Below are positions 35,776 through 46,130 of a DNA stretch of 64,000 bases, piece by piece. A model generated the notes under the pieces. That model ran no database searches and was not told where the DNA came from. It was given only the letters and a program-made list of their open reading frames with translations. The stretch lies in NCBI RefSeq assembly GCF_002252625.1, contig NZ_NQKW01000011.1, forward strand, positions 1 through 64,000, in the 5' to 3' direction. The stretch comes from Synechococcus sp. 1G10 (lineage in GTDB: Bacteria > Cyanobacteriota > Cyanobacteriia > PCC-6307 > Cyanobiaceae). A program made the position numbers and the translations under genes. How positions within the stretch are numbered: position 1 is the first letter of the stretch; every line of letters starts with the position of its first letter.

Positions 35776-37014
35776 TCAGCCGAAGGGCTGCTCGCCGAAA
35801 GGCTGCGCTGGCCAAGGGGGCAAGGTGCTGCCGTTGGGCATGGCGTGGTAGCCGAGGGAGAGGATCTCCACCCCAGCCCTGGAGAACTGGTCCTGGATGG
35901 CCCTGAGCAGATCGGAGAGCGTGCGGGGGTGCTGTCCACGTCGCTCACTTAGGCATTGAGCTCGTAGCTGATGAGGAAGCCGTTGAGAGAGGTCTGGAGC
36001 ACAAAGGGGAGCTCCTGGCTGATGCAGGTGGTGGTGGCGGCGGCCTCGAGCAGCAACTGATGCACTTGGCGCCAGGGGAGGTCGTAGCCGATGAAGACCG
36101 TAGTGGCGATCACCACGGGTTCGTTGATCTCCCGACGGGCCAGGCTGTCATTGGTGATCGACGCCGCGAGGACGGTGGCTTTGGAGAGGCTCACCACCTC
36201 ATTGCGGATCTTGCACGCGGGTAAGGACCAGGGCGCAGTCGTGAACGATGACGATGGTGACGTTGGTGCTTTATCGATCACCCTCTCGGAAGGCGCTGGT
36301 GTAGGCGAGCATCAACCCTTCGATCAGGTTCGCGGCCACGGCGCTGGAGCCCAGGAGCAGGATACCGATCGCCACCAGCCGGGCCGTCGGCCGCGCCCAC
36401 TCGGAATAGAACCAGCGCAGGCGCAGGTTCCCCAGCTCCACCGCCTTGAACCAGGCGTTGCTGGCGCGCAGCAGCAGCAGCATGGCTCCATGGTCGATCC
36501 GGGGCAGAGGATCAAGCAGTCCTCAAAGCTGGTCGGCGGTGAGCAACTGGTTGCCGCCCACAACCAACCCCGCAGGGCGACGGCTTCCGAGAGGGATCAG
36601 CGATCCAGCGCTGGATCCGTTGGTTGAGGGCCATCTGGCCCCGCAGCCAGAGGATGTAAAGCCCAGGGCCAGCAGAACCAGGGTCGTGCCTCGGATCCAG
36701 TCTTGGCGGCAGTGAGTGTTGCGGTAGCGCTCGAACGCGCCCCGAATCTGCAACAGGTAGCGCTGGGCCAATTGCTGGCGGCTGAGGCCAAAGCTGGCCG
36801 CGTTGCGGTCGTCGGAACTGATCTGGGGGTCGAACACCCCGTCCTTGAGCAGGCCGATGCAGGTTAAGTGAAGGCCCTCGGGGATCAAGCTGCGCGGGCT
36901 CGACTCTGTAATCGGCCGCCTGGGCAGAATCCTGCGGAACGTTGCCTGCCGGTGCTGTCGGTAGCGCCGCCACCGCTAGGGCCGTCGCCAGCAAGGGAGT
37001 AATGAGACCCCCAT
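35776..37014 (-). pseudogene. Decayed mscS-type mechanosensitive channel gene
   Basis: Several short minus-strand frames together match, in order, the channel gene at the window end. Seen are a signal-like start (ATALAVAALP), then a segment with LSRQQLAQRYLLQIRGAF, then ARLVAIGILLLGSSAVAANLIEG, then SLARREINEPVVIATT and PWRQVHQLL, and finally AGVEILSLGYHAMPNG. At least four frame changes or stop codons separate them, and the loop before the ISQELP part is shortened. The gene is broken and cannot give a full channel. It is closely related to the gene at 63308-64000. Confidence 0.75.
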
Positions 37015-37102
37015 CAGTAGTTCCTATTCACTCACATCAGGTGGGAGTCACGGTGAGATGACACCAACCTGAGCTTCCCACTTCGCCAGAGTCAACCTGG
37101 TC

Positions 37103-39487
37103 TTACTGCCTGGCCAGTGCCACTTTGAGGAGCTCATCAGATGAGATCAGTCGATCCACATCCTTGGCATCCTTGTCGATGTCGATCTGGACCCAGTTCA
37201 CCTTGCCGCTGAACTTGTTGGCTGTGCCGCGTGGGGTGGGATAGTCGTTGATCACGGGTGAGCCTCGGTCAAGCCCAATATCGAGGGTCTCAGTAAGGGT
37301 GAAGACGAGCGGCATGGTCCGATCCACTCGGCCTTCACCCGCCTTCTGGTCATCGACATACAGCGTGACGGTGCCACCCTTGGCCAACCCGCCACCATCG
37401 TAGGCAAACTCAATGCGCACCTGATGAATTCCGGGTGAAATCGGGATCGACCCTTCGATGGTGGAGCGCTCGAAGCTGAAGAAGTTGTAGCAGTACTTGA
37501 GTCTGCTGTCTCTGGCGTAGAGACTCCAGCCGCCCTCGACGCCACCCTGGGCCACGATCACCCCTTCGGCCCCCGATTCGGGCACAACCACCTCAGCGGT
37601 GATGGCATGAGACTTGTTCTTGGTGTTGATCACTGAGTTCTCGGAGAGTCGCTCCATACCTCCGAAGAGAACCTGCCGGTTACCCGTGATCAGCTGAGGA
37701 CGGCCGGCAAGTTCGGAGTTGGCCCGCTCGGCCAAGCGATCATCCAGCGGCAGCACGTTGTACTTCGTCGCTTCGATCAGGAACAGCCGTTGCAGTTCAC
37801 GCAACTTGTCCGGATGTTCCGTGGCGAGGTCGTTCGCCTGCGACCAGTCGCTGTTGGTGTCGTACAACTCCCAGACATCATCATCAAAAGCCGGGAGAGC
37901 CACGAATCCCGTCTCCCAAGGGATGCGATGGCGGGTGATCGCCGTCCAGCCCTTGTGGTAGATGCCACGGTTGCCAGATAGTTCGAAGTACTGTGTTTCC
38001 CGACGTTCTGCGGCATTGGCAGCGTTGAAGGAATAGGCCATGCTGACCCCTTCGATCGGGCGCTGCTGCGTTCCATTGACAAAGGCCGGTGCTGGCAGTC
38101 CGGCCACTTCCAGGAACGTGGGCGTCATGTCGATCACATGATGAAACTGGTTGCGTATCTCGCCTTTAGCCTGAATCCCATTGGGCCAGTGGACGACCGT
38201 CGCGACGCGGGTGCCCCCCCAATGGGAGGCGATCTGCTTCGTCCACTGGTATGGAGTGTCCGTGGCGTGGGCCCAGCCCGAGGAATAGTGGATGTAGGAC
38301 TCAGGGCCACCGAAGAGATGCAGCCGCTCAGTTAAGGACTCGACCGTCTCCAGGCCAGGAAAACCCGAGAGCGGAGCGATTTCATTGAAGGCCCCGTTAA
38401 TGGAGCCTTCAGCGGAGGCCCCGTTATCGCTGTAGAGCACATAGATTAATGTATCATCGAGAACACCCATGTTTTCGAGCCTGTCCACCAACCGCCCAAC
38501 GTGATGGTCGGTATGCTCCAAAAAGCCGGCATAAATTTCCATCTGCCGTGCCAGAATCGGCTTCAACTCCGTTGGCATCTCTTCCCAAGAGGGCAACTGC
38601 GATGGTCGATCGGTCAGCTGGCAATCGGACGGAATCACGCCTAGTTGCTTCTGGCGGGTGAAAATCTCCTCGCGCAGTACGTCCCAGCCTTGGTCGAACT
38701 TGCCTTTGTATTTGTCCGACCATTCCGGCCCCACCTGCAGTGGGGCATGGCAAGCTCCGGGGGCATAGTAGATGAAGAAAGGCTTGTCGGGCATCAGGGC
38801 CTTTTGCTGGCCGACCCACTTGATCGCTTTGTCGGTCATGTCGTCGGTGAAGTGATAGCCCTGCTCCGGGGTTTTGTCCGCTTCGATCGGGGTGGTCCCT
38901 TCATAAATGGTGGGGTAGTACATGTTGGTTTCCCCGCCTACAAAGCCATAGAAGTACTCGAAGCCGTTGCCACCTGTCGGCCAGTGGTCGAAAGGTCCCA
39001 TCGGGCTGGTTTCCCAGGGGGGGACTTCATGGCACTTGCCAAACTGCGCGGTCGAATAGCCATTGAGTTTGAGGGTTGTGGCGATCGTGGCGCAGCTCTT
39101 GGGCCGGACTGAGTTGTAGCCGGGAGCGGAGGTAGCAATTTCTGTGATGCCGCCCGCGCCCACGGAATGGTGATTGCGCCCGGTGAGCATGGCCGACCGC
39201 GTGGGAGAGCACAGGGCGCAGGTGTGGAAGCGCGTGTAGCTCAGGCCGTTCGCCGCCAGTTTCCCGATGTTGGGGGTCTGGCAAGGCCCACCGAAGGTGC
39301 TGGGGGCACCGAACCCAACGTCGTCCAGCATGATGACGAGGATGTTGGGCGCACCTGATGGAGGGCGCAGTTGCTGGATCGGGGGAAATCTCGTGTCTGG
39401 ATCTTTCGCGTCGTAGGTGGTCAAACCGACGTGAAACTGATCAGGAATCGGCAGAATCGTGCGGTTGATGCCGTTCGGAGCGCTCAT
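37103..39487 (-). CDS. Sulfatase (arylsulfatase family), CSPTR type
   Basis: A 794-residue sulfatase. The metal-binding pair DD is at 55-56 and the formylglycine motif CSPTR at 93-97, within CALCSPTRSAMLTGR. A second metal-site loop YSDNGASAEG follows in the middle. The C-terminal 200 residues form a beta-rich domain (ATVTL-type strands, VDDQKAGEG) like the jelly-roll end of long arylsulfatases. No signal peptide is visible, so it is probably cytoplasmic unless exported in another way. A ribosome site AGAGGA precedes the start. It is the third gene of a minus-strand sulfatase run, 54 bases after the second. Substrate unknown (sulfate ester or phosphonate). Confidence 0.88.
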   Translation of the reverse strand: MSAPNGINRTILPIPDQFHVGLTTYDAKDPDTRFPPIQQLRPPSGAPNILVIMLDDVGFGAPSTFGGPCQTPNIGKLAANGLSYTRFHTCALCSPTRSAMLTGRNHHSVGAGGITEIATSAPGYNSVRPKSCATIATTLKLNGYSTAQFGKCHEVPPWETSPMGPFDHWPTGGNGFEYFYGFVGGETNMYYPTIYEGTTPIEADKTPEQGYHFTDDMTDKAIKWVGQQKALMPDKPFFIYYAPGACHAPLQVGPEWSDKYKGKFDQGWDVLREEIFTRQKQLGVIPSDCQLTDRPSQLPSWEEMPTELKPILARQMEIYAGFLEHTDHHVGRLVDRLENMGVLDDTLIYVLYSDNGASAEGSINGAFNEIAPLSGFPGLETVESLTERLHLFGGPESYIHYSSGWAHATDTPYQWTKQIASHWGGTRVATVVHWPNGIQAKGEIRNQFHHVIDMTPTFLEVAGLPAPAFVNGTQQRPIEGVSMAYSFNAANAAERRETQYFELSGNRGIYHKGWTAITRHRIPWETGFVALPAFDDDVWELYDTNSDWSQANDLATEHPDKLRELQRLFLIEATKYNVLPLDDRLAERANSELAGRPQLITGNRQVLFGGMERLSENSVINTKNKSHAITAEVVVPESGAEGVIVAQGGVEGGWSLYARDSRLKYCYNFFSFERSTIEGSIPISPGIHQVRIEFAYDGGGLAKGGTVTLYVDDQKAGEGRVDRTMPLVFTLTETLDIGLDRGSPVINDYPTPRGTANKFSGKVNWVQIDIDKDAKDVDRLISSDELLKVALARQ

Positions 39488-39541
39488 GGCTGATTTCCTC
39501 TGGTTCGTTAGTAACAGGCGGTATTCGGCGGTAGGTGTCGC

Positions 39542-41902
39542 TCAGTTAGCGCCCATGATCGCGTTAGCCAGCATCTCCTGGAGCCTTTGCTGATCCTCAG
39601 GGCTCAGCTTCTCCGGCTCCAGCACCACCATGAAACGATGCAATGTGCCGGTGAAGGCATAGGGCATCTTGTCCACATAGTCCTCCGATGTCGGCGTGCC
39701 GAGGTCCATGCCGATGTCAAAGGTCTCGTCGAGCGAGTAGCGCGCGATCGTCGTGTGCTCGACCCGGCCTTCGGCAATCTGTTGGTCGTCAACGAACAGC
39801 GTCGCCACGCCGCCCTTGCCGATGCCGCCGCCGTCATACTTGAACCTCACGCGGACGACGTGGTGCCCAGGCGGAATCCGCTTTTCGGAGGCCGTCTTGT
39901 ACTTGTGTGCGGGCTGGTTGGAGTAGGCGGAGACGAAGCGCGGACGACTGTCGTCCAGCCATAGACTCCAGCCTCCGTAGCGCCCGCCGACCGTCGCGAG
40001 CACGCCGCTGGCGCCACCTGAGGGGATGACGATCTCGGCGGCGATCGTGAACGACTTGTTCTTGAAGTCGGGTGCCGCAGGCTCGGGGATCCGTACCGTC
40101 CCTGCGTAGTAGGTGTACTCGGTGCGGCCGCCCTGGAGTGTCGGCTTGATGCCCGGGTAGAACCTAGGCACGAAACCCGAATCGAGCGGGTAGACGTTGA
40201 ATTTCTTCGCTTCCACGTCGAAGGCCGCCTGCAGTTCCTTGAGCTTCTCGGGATGCTGGGCCGCGAGGTTGTTCGCCTGACTGAAGTCTTCAGCCACGTG
40301 ATAGAGCTCCCATTGGAAGTCATCGGGGTCGACCTCGGCCCTGGTCAGCCACGGCAGCCGCAACGGTGTGGTGCTGGCCATCCAGCCATCCTTGTATAGC
40401 CCGCGGTTGCCCAATAACTCGAAATACTGAACCGGGCGGCGCGTTGCAGCCGCCCCGTCGTCGAGGGAATAGATCATGCTGACTCCGTCGATCGGCTTCT
40501 GCTCGACCCCGTCGAGGACATCGGGCGGCGTGATGCCGGCCGCCTCGTAGATCGTGGGCGCGATGTCGATCACGTGGTGGAACTGCGAGCGGATCTCACC
40601 CAGCTGCTTGATCCGATCGGGCCAGGACACCACCAGCCCGTTGCGCGTGCCGCCGAAGTGCGACGCGACCTGCTTCATCCATTGCAGCGGCGAGTCCATC
40701 GCGTGGGCCCAGCCGACCGGGTAGTGGTTGTAAACCTTGGGCCCGCCGAGTTCGTCGATCATCGACAGCAGGAAGGGCAGGTCCTCCGGCACACCCTGAG
40801 CGGCGCCGACCTCGTTGGTCGTGCCCTGCGGCGTCGTGCCCTCGGCGCTGGCACCGTTGTCGCCCATCAGGTAGAAGATCAGCGTGTTGTCGAGCTGGCC
40901 TGATTGCTCCAGCTCATCGAGGATGCGGCCCACCTGGTGGTCGCAGAACGCGAGCGCCGCTGCGTACACCTCCATCATGCGGCTGAAGAGACGCTTGCGA
41001 TCGGGATCAAGCGAGTCCCAGGCTGAGATCACGTCCGGTCGCGGCGTGAGCTTGGTGCCCGGCGGCACGATGCCCATCCGGATCTGGCGGGCCAGTGTTT
41101 CTTCGCGGATCTTGTCCCAGCCCTGGTCGTACTTGCCCTTCTGCTTGGCGATCCACTCCTTCGGCGCGTGGTGGGGCGCATGCGCAGTTCCCGTCTGGTA
41201 GTTGATCAGCCAGGGCTTGTCCGGCGCAACGGCATTGCGGTCGCGGATGAACTTGATCGCGTGATCGGCAAGATCGGCGTCCAGGATGTAGTCAGACTTG
41301 CCCGTTGCTGGTTGGATCGGGGTGATGTTCTCGTAGAGGTTCGGGTGCCATTGACAGGAGTCACCGCCCAGGAATCCGTAGAAGTACTCGAAACCCAGCC
41401 CGACCGGCCAGAGATCGAACGGGCCAGCCTGGCTCGTCATCCAGTCGGGCGTGTGATGAGCCTTGCCGAACCAGGCCGTGTTGTAACCGTTGGCCTTGAG
41501 CACGGAGCCGATTGTGCCCGCGCTCTTCGGCAGGATGGAGTTGTAGCCGGGGTAGCCCGTAGCCATCTCGGTGATCACGCCGCTGGCAACGGAGTGATGG
41601 TTACGGCCGGTGATCATCGCCGCCCGCGTCGGTGAACACAGGGCAGTTGTGTGGAAGGTGTTGTAGCGCAGGCCGGTGGCGGCCAGGCGCTCGAAGTTGG
41701 GCAGCTCAATTGGGCCGCCGAAGGGCGAGGTGGCTCCAAAGCCGACATCATCGGTGAGGATGATGAGCACGTTTGGTGCTCCCTTTGGAGCCTCGACTCC
41801 CTTGGGAAAGTCTGGGGTGGAGGCCTTGGCGGTACGGCCGATCGTTCCTTGGAAGGGTTGTTCCGGCTTGGGCAGGATGACCCGATCGTTCTCGTTCGTC
41901 AT
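39542..41902 (-). CDS. Sulfatase (arylsulfatase family), CSPTR type, paralogue
   Basis: A 786-residue sulfatase, a paralogue of the gene at 37103-39487 along its whole length. DD lies at 51-52 and CSPTR at 89-93. The central YLMGDNGASAEGT and the C-terminal beta-rich domain with VDDQQIAEGRVEHT correspond to those in the sister. No signal peptide. A strong ribosome site AAGGAG sits before the start. It follows the third sulfatase gene after 110 bases. Substrate unknown. Confidence 0.88.
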   Translation of the reverse strand: MTNENDRVILPKPEQPFQGTIGRTAKASTPDFPKGVEAPKGAPNVLIILTDDVGFGATSPFGGPIELPNFERLAATGLRYNTFHTTALCSPTRAAMITGRNHHSVASGVITEMATGYPGYNSILPKSAGTIGSVLKANGYNTAWFGKAHHTPDWMTSQAGPFDLWPVGLGFEYFYGFLGGDSCQWHPNLYENITPIQPATGKSDYILDADLADHAIKFIRDRNAVAPDKPWLINYQTGTAHAPHHAPKEWIAKQKGKYDQGWDKIREETLARQIRMGIVPPGTKLTPRPDVISAWDSLDPDRKRLFSRMMEVYAAALAFCDHQVGRILDELEQSGQLDNTLIFYLMGDNGASAEGTTPQGTTNEVGAAQGVPEDLPFLLSMIDELGGPKVYNHYPVGWAHAMDSPLQWMKQVASHFGGTRNGLVVSWPDRIKQLGEIRSQFHHVIDIAPTIYEAAGITPPDVLDGVEQKPIDGVSMIYSLDDGAAATRRPVQYFELLGNRGLYKDGWMASTTPLRLPWLTRAEVDPDDFQWELYHVAEDFSQANNLAAQHPEKLKELQAAFDVEAKKFNVYPLDSGFVPRFYPGIKPTLQGGRTEYTYYAGTVRIPEPAAPDFKNKSFTIAAEIVIPSGGASGVLATVGGRYGGWSLWLDDSRPRFVSAYSNQPAHKYKTASEKRIPPGHHVVRVRFKYDGGGIGKGGVATLFVDDQQIAEGRVEHTTIARYSLDETFDIGMDLGTPTSEDYVDKMPYAFTGTLHRFMVVLEPEKLSPEDQQRLQEMLANAIMGAN

Positions 41903-42012
41903 GACTTCTCCTTGGGGTGTGTGAAGGGGGTTTTCATCGTGAGTTGTTTAGATCTAGGGCCAGCATGCAGTTGGAAAGATTCCAAGCGATGGGGAACGGG
42001 TGGGTAGGCTGT

Positions 42013-43377
42013 TCATGGGCTCAATGCCTGCTTCGGGTTGAAGTCGAGCGGTGCGCCCTTGGGCACGGCGTCGCCCTGGAGTGATCGCCGGAACGCAGTG
42101 GCCCTGGGTGCAAAAATCTTATACATGACCCAGGAATGGAGCTGACCATAGTTGTAGGGCGTGTTCTCATCGGGATTCACCGTGAGGTTGTAGATGTGGG
42201 GTGTCGCCAGCTGCTGGATGGCTGCTGCGCCATGCTCGATGATGTGGGTGAGAACCTTGAAGTTGCGATAGCGCATGCCAACAAACAATTCATCGAAGAA
42301 CATCCAGAAATGTTCGCGCTCGGAGTGGTCCTGAGCTCCAGACAAAAAGCTGGATTGATCGATTCCATCGAGCACTCGATCAGTTGGCAGCAGTTCCTCG
42401 TGGCCGATCAGGTGCAGAAGCGACGGGTACCAGTCGACGATGTGAAACATCTCATCGCTGGCACCCTCGCGGAGCTTGCCGGGCCACTGCGCGAGACCAA
42501 CGGTTCGGTTGTTGCCTTCATAGGTGGAGAAGTAGCCGCCCCGCCAATTGCCCTGAGCCCCTTGATTGTTGGGAGCATGGAATGTGGTATCGCGGCCGTT
42601 GTCGCCGGCGAAGATCACGATGGTGTCATCGCGCACGCCAAGCTCGTCGAGCAGGTCGAGCAGGCGCTGAAAATCAGCGTCGATCATCTGAATGCAGTCG
42701 GCCACTTCGCCGCCATCGGAGGAGTCGAGGAAATCCTGACGCGGCAGCATGGGGAAGTGGGTCTGCGAGTGGTTGAAGTAGACGAAAAATGGCTCTTCGG
42801 CGGTCACGGCGTCGCGCATCCACCCCTCGGCCTTCTCGAGGAACTCCAAGTCGATGGTCCTGCGGACCTCAAGATCCAGGACCTTGATCTTCTCGAGATG
42901 GCCGGGCCCGGTTGACTCGATCACATGCTCGGGCTCAAGGCCGGCGCGCTGGAACCACTTATCGCTCGGCCACAGGGCCACATCCCAGGTCTCACCGATG
43001 CCGTACCAGTAGTCAAAGCCGTGATCGGTGGCATAGCGGCCGGGCTCATTGCCACAGTGCCATTTGCCGAGGATCGCATTGCGGTAACCGAGCTGCTTGA
43101 GCGAATCGGCCAGTGTCACCTCCCACGCCACCAGCCCAACTCCTGGCAATGCCGAGGTACAGCCGGTCCGCAGCGAATGGCGTCCGGTCATCAGCGCTGA
43201 GCGCGACGGGGTGCACTGGGCCTCGACGTTGTAATTGGTGAGCTTGAGACCATCGTCTGCGAAGCGGTCGATGTTGGGCGTCTTCGCGCCGATGGTGATG
43301 CCGCCGCCGTAGCAGCCGACGTCACCAGTGGAAATATTCTCCACATGAAAGAATAGGATATTCGGACACTTTCCCAT
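42013..43377 (-). CDS. Sulfatase-like protein with altered metal site
   Basis: A 454-residue sulfatase, shorter than the two downstream. The formylglycine motif CTPSR is at 55-59, and the loop FAGDNGRD supplies the second metal site. The first metal pair, usually DD, reads E-N at 13-14 (HVENIST). It has no signal peptide. It is the first gene of the minus-strand sulfatase run and has 250 bases of A+T-rich DNA in front, which may contain the promoter. It may be a sulfatase with a changed metal or a different reaction. Confidence 0.8.
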   Translation of the reverse strand: MGKCPNILFFHVENISTGDVGCYGGGITIGAKTPNIDRFADDGLKLTNYNVEAQCTPSRSALMTGRHSLRTGCTSALPGVGLVAWEVTLADSLKQLGYRNAILGKWHCGNEPGRYATDHGFDYWYGIGETWDVALWPSDKWFQRAGLEPEHVIESTGPGHLEKIKVLDLEVRRTIDLEFLEKAEGWMRDAVTAEEPFFVYFNHSQTHFPMLPRQDFLDSSDGGEVADCIQMIDADFQRLLDLLDELGVRDDTIVIFAGDNGRDTTFHAPNNQGAQGNWRGGYFSTYEGNNRTVGLAQWPGKLREGASDEMFHIVDWYPSLLHLIGHEELLPTDRVLDGIDQSSFLSGAQDHSEREHFWMFFDELFVGMRYRNFKVLTHIIEHGAAAIQQLATPHIYNLTVNPDENTPYNYGQLHSWVMYKIFAPRATAFRRSLQGDAVPKGAPLDFNPKQALSP

Positions 43378-43627
43378 GATTCAAGACTCTAAACTGATGG
43401 CTGTCGGGCCAGCATCTGCATCATAACTGCTGCATTCGTTGGCTTCATTAAATCTTGCTTAAGGCATCAAGTCCAGCGTATGTAGAATCGTTAAGCATGG
43501 CTGCCGGCGGCGCACGAGGTCCATTGATACGTCTAAAATAATTAGGTTAGCAATGTGCATTTATCTCAAGATAATGTGATACATTGCTGCCAAGTCAAAT
43601 CAAACGCGCCGTTCTCGTAGCCGACAA

Positions 43628-43972
43628 ATGGAATCAAATTCAGAAATCGTCAAGGCAGCAGATTCATCCTTACGAACTAATCATGTCACGGCTACCAATG
43701 GAATTGACGAAGTAACGGAAGCAGCTCAAGCGTTAATTGATGCGCTGCAGAGATTGGCGCAGAGCGAGATCCAATCTGTATCCGACCATACGGAGGAACT
43801 GTATCAAGGTATCGATAAAGCGGTGAAGAAACTCAGAGATGAACATGACCGTACTGTGCAAAAAGTTAGCAATCAGGTTGATGACATTGACGAACGCCTA
43901 ACTGAAGCAGCCAAAGCGGCTTGGGCAATCCTCACCGCTCCTTCATCCAATTCCGAGTCTGCTTCAAGATAA
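43628..43972 (+). CDS. Small coiled-coil protein
   Basis: A 114-residue, acidic protein made mostly of helix, with a likely coiled coil over about 25-100 (repeating patterns such as ALIDALQRLAQSE and VKKLRDEHDRTVQKV). It has no signal peptide or membrane segment. The base composition is richer in A+T than the nearby sulfatase genes. I do not recognise the family. It stands alone, divergent from the first sulfatase gene. Confidence 0.55.
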   Translation: MESNSEIVKAADSSLRTNHVTATNGIDEVTEAAQALIDALQRLAQSEIQSVSDHTEELYQGIDKAVKKLRDEHDRTVQKVSNQVDDIDERLTEAAKAAWAILTAPSSNSESASR

Positions 43973-44104
43973 AAGCATCTTGATTAGATAATACGTCTTG
44001 GCGGCTTTTGGGAGTCTCAGTTTGTGGGAGGCGCCGCAACAAGCCGCCATCAATTAATTCATCGCTAATGGAACACAGCGGCTGTAGTATCTCAGGAGAG
44101 AGCA

Positions 44105-44203
44105 ATGAGTTTCCGGCAGCAGAGAGGCAAGATCTGCACCCGTTTCAGAGCGGATCTAGTACTTTACCTCAGCAGGGGTTCGCATGAATGTTGTGCGTCT
44201 TAG
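44105..44203 (+). CDS. Possible 32-residue peptide
   Basis: A short frame with a good ribosome site (AGGAGAG ending four bases before the ATG). The product would be MSFRQQRGKI followed by an arginine- and cysteine-containing tail. No relative is known. The rest of 43973-44289, 317 bases between the coiled-coil protein and the outer-membrane protein, is A+T-rich and shows nothing else recognisable. Confidence 0.2.
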   Translation: MSFRQQRGKICTRFRADLVLYLSRGSHECCAS

Positions 44204-44289
44204 CTGCAAGTGTGATGATCGCAAGTATTCAGCATAGTTTTACCACTTGGATGCATTCCCAAGGCTGTACGATGAGGCGATGAGTAACT

Positions 44290-45501
44290 TTATCTCTTCG
44301 GGAAGAGTAGCCGAATCTCGAATCGGAGAGTCCAGTCAGGCGCGTTATCTGGTTTGACAACATTCACAAACCCTTGCGCAATAGCATTGACCTTTTGTCC
44401 GCCAATGCCAAAAACACGACCAATGCCTCCCCCAACAGGAACCAGCCACTGATTCCCCTTATCGGCCATAAAGTTAGCTTGTACAATGGGGCTACTGGTT
44501 AAATACCAGCCACTATTAAGATTATAATTTACAAATGGTTGAATCGTCAGTTGGCTCACTTCGAGGCGATTGCTATCTCCGCCAACGGACCAGACATTGT
44601 TGGCAACACCCCCGAAGACGAAACGGTCAACGACTGCGGTGAAGATCGCTGCTGGGCCGATACTCCACTTGCCTTGACCCAAAGACCTGCTGGTCGCCGT
44701 AGGTGCGACAAACGTTGGGCCAAAACCCCAATTGATACTGCTGGCGCGCTTGGGCGAAAAGTAGAATTGCGGTTGGATGTCACCTAAACCAAATCGATTC
44801 GAGTCAGTTTCACTGAATGGCGGTTGATAGATAACGGGTACAATAGTACGAGTAATCAGCACAACATCATTGCTAATTGAAATGGGAATGATCGGCTGGA
44901 TCAGCATCACGTTTTGGGCTTTTTCTAGGAGCCCCGATCCAAGGTTAATATTGTTCTGAAACGGCACACTGATCATGTTAGCGATCGGATTCTGATTCTT
45001 CCTTGCTAGTACTGAATCACTATCTGAGTAGAGAGGATCAGAGAAGTAGTTTATTTGTGTGGTCGCCTTTGAATCTGGCGATGCCTGCAAGTCGCCGTCC
45101 GCTATGAGATGAGAGCCATTGCTGAGAAGTTCATCCTTTGAAACCGACAGAAATCCAGTAGATTTAAGCTCATCGGGGAGAAGGTCACAAGCAGAATAGT
45201 TAGCCTTGTATTTCATACGTTTGTGATCAGCACCATCTCTATTACTTTTGGGGCCTGACGCAGCAAGCCTTGCATGCGGAGCGAAGCAGGCTTGCCCCGT
45301 CTGCTGGTCTCTTTTGCCAATGGGCTGAGTAACTGATGATTGCGGTGTTAAGAAAGTTGCCTGAGCATGAACGGGCATTGACCAAATGAATGCAGATATA
45401 GCCGAACATGCAGCGAAGAGCCAACCCATTCTTAAGGGTGAGGCCTTAGCAATCAAGATGTGGCGAATTGACTCTCGTTGATAAGAGAATTGGCTATGCA
45501 T
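44290..45501 (-). CDS. Outer-membrane barrel protein (transporter/porin-like)
   Basis: A 403-residue protein with a hydrophobic N-terminal signal (about 25-45, ending VHAQA) and a C-terminal half of alternating beta strands. The core NPIANMISVPFQNN and the later GLGDIQPQFYFSPKR and LIQPIIPIS are typical of the transporter family found in cyanobacteria and proteobacteria next to catabolic genes (a Phenol_MetA_deg-type domain). It probably forms an outer-membrane channel. It is A+T-rich compared with the island and reads toward the coiled-coil gene. Confidence 0.75.
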   Translation of the reverse strand: MHSQFSYQRESIRHILIAKASPLRMGWLFAACSAISAFIWSMPVHAQATFLTPQSSVTQPIGKRDQQTGQACFAPHARLAASGPKSNRDGADHKRMKYKANYSACDLLPDELKSTGFLSVSKDELLSNGSHLIADGDLQASPDSKATTQINYFSDPLYSDSDSVLARKNQNPIANMISVPFQNNINLGSGLLEKAQNVMLIQPIIPISISNDVVLITRTIVPVIYQPPFSETDSNRFGLGDIQPQFYFSPKRASSINWGFGPTFVAPTATSRSLGQGKWSIGPAAIFTAVVDRFVFGGVANNVWSVGGDSNRLEVSQLTIQPFVNYNLNSGWYLTSSPIVQANFMADKGNQWLVPVGGGIGRVFGIGGQKVNAIAQGFVNVVKPDNAPDWTLRFEIRLLFPKR

Positions 45502-45626
45502 TCTGATTTCAGCACTTGGATCAAGTCAGAGTTGTTTTGACTGATTCTTGATTCGGGTCTGGCTAGTCCTCGTCCGTGAAGACTGGCAAGGGAACAGAAT
45601 TCTGTACCCTCGTGCTGACGATCCAC

Positions 45627-46130
45627 CTAAGGCGTCGACGGAGAGTCTGCGGAGGCGAGTGCTTCACGCAGCTCTGACTCGCGCGTTTCGTCGAGCGAGG
45701 TGTGCAACACGACGCCACCGTGAACCTTGATCTCTGCCAGCACCTTGTCGGCAGTCATGTCCTGGACAAGAACAAACAGGGCGGCATCGCCAGGCTTGAG
45801 GGCTGCTCCGAGCTCCATCATGAACGCATCGTTGATCCCAACGTCGCTCAGCGCACCGGAGATCGCTCCCCCTGCCGCTCCGGCAGCCACACCCAAGAGT
45901 GGATTGAGGAAAATCATCCCGATCAGCAGGCCCCAGAAGCTGCCGCCAGCTGCACCGGATGCGGTGGTGTTGAACAGCTGATTGAGCTTCACCCTCCCCT
46001 TGTCGTCGCGGGTGACGATGACCAGGTCGTTGAATTTGATCAGATAGCGCGTCGCGAGGTCGAAGACAAGGTCGCGAACGTCCTCCGCCTTCTTTTCGGA
46101 GGGGTAAACAATGGCAACCAAGCTAGACAT
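45627..46130 (-). CDS. DUF1269-type membrane protein
   Basis: A 167-residue protein of the DUF1269 group. The N-terminus SSLVAIVYPSEKKAEDV and the central glycine-rich hydrophobic hairpin (SFWGLLIGMIFLNPLLGV, then GAAGGAISGAL) are typical. The family is found in many bacteria and is of unknown function. It is divergent from the AraC-type gene (142 bases between starts). Confidence 0.75.
   Translation of the reverse strand: MSSLVAIVYPSEKKAEDVRDLVFDLATRYLIKFNDLVIVTRDDKGRVKLNQLFNTTASGAAGGSFWGLLIGMIFLNPLLGVAAGAAGGAISGALSDVGINDAFMMELGAALKPGDAALFVLVQDMTADKVLAEIKVHGGVVLHTSLDETRESELREALASADSPSTP

Noticed and set aside
44105-44203. Good ribosome site before a 32-codon frame
   Set aside because: Kept only as a low-confidence entry and not raised as a finding, because nothing else supports translation.
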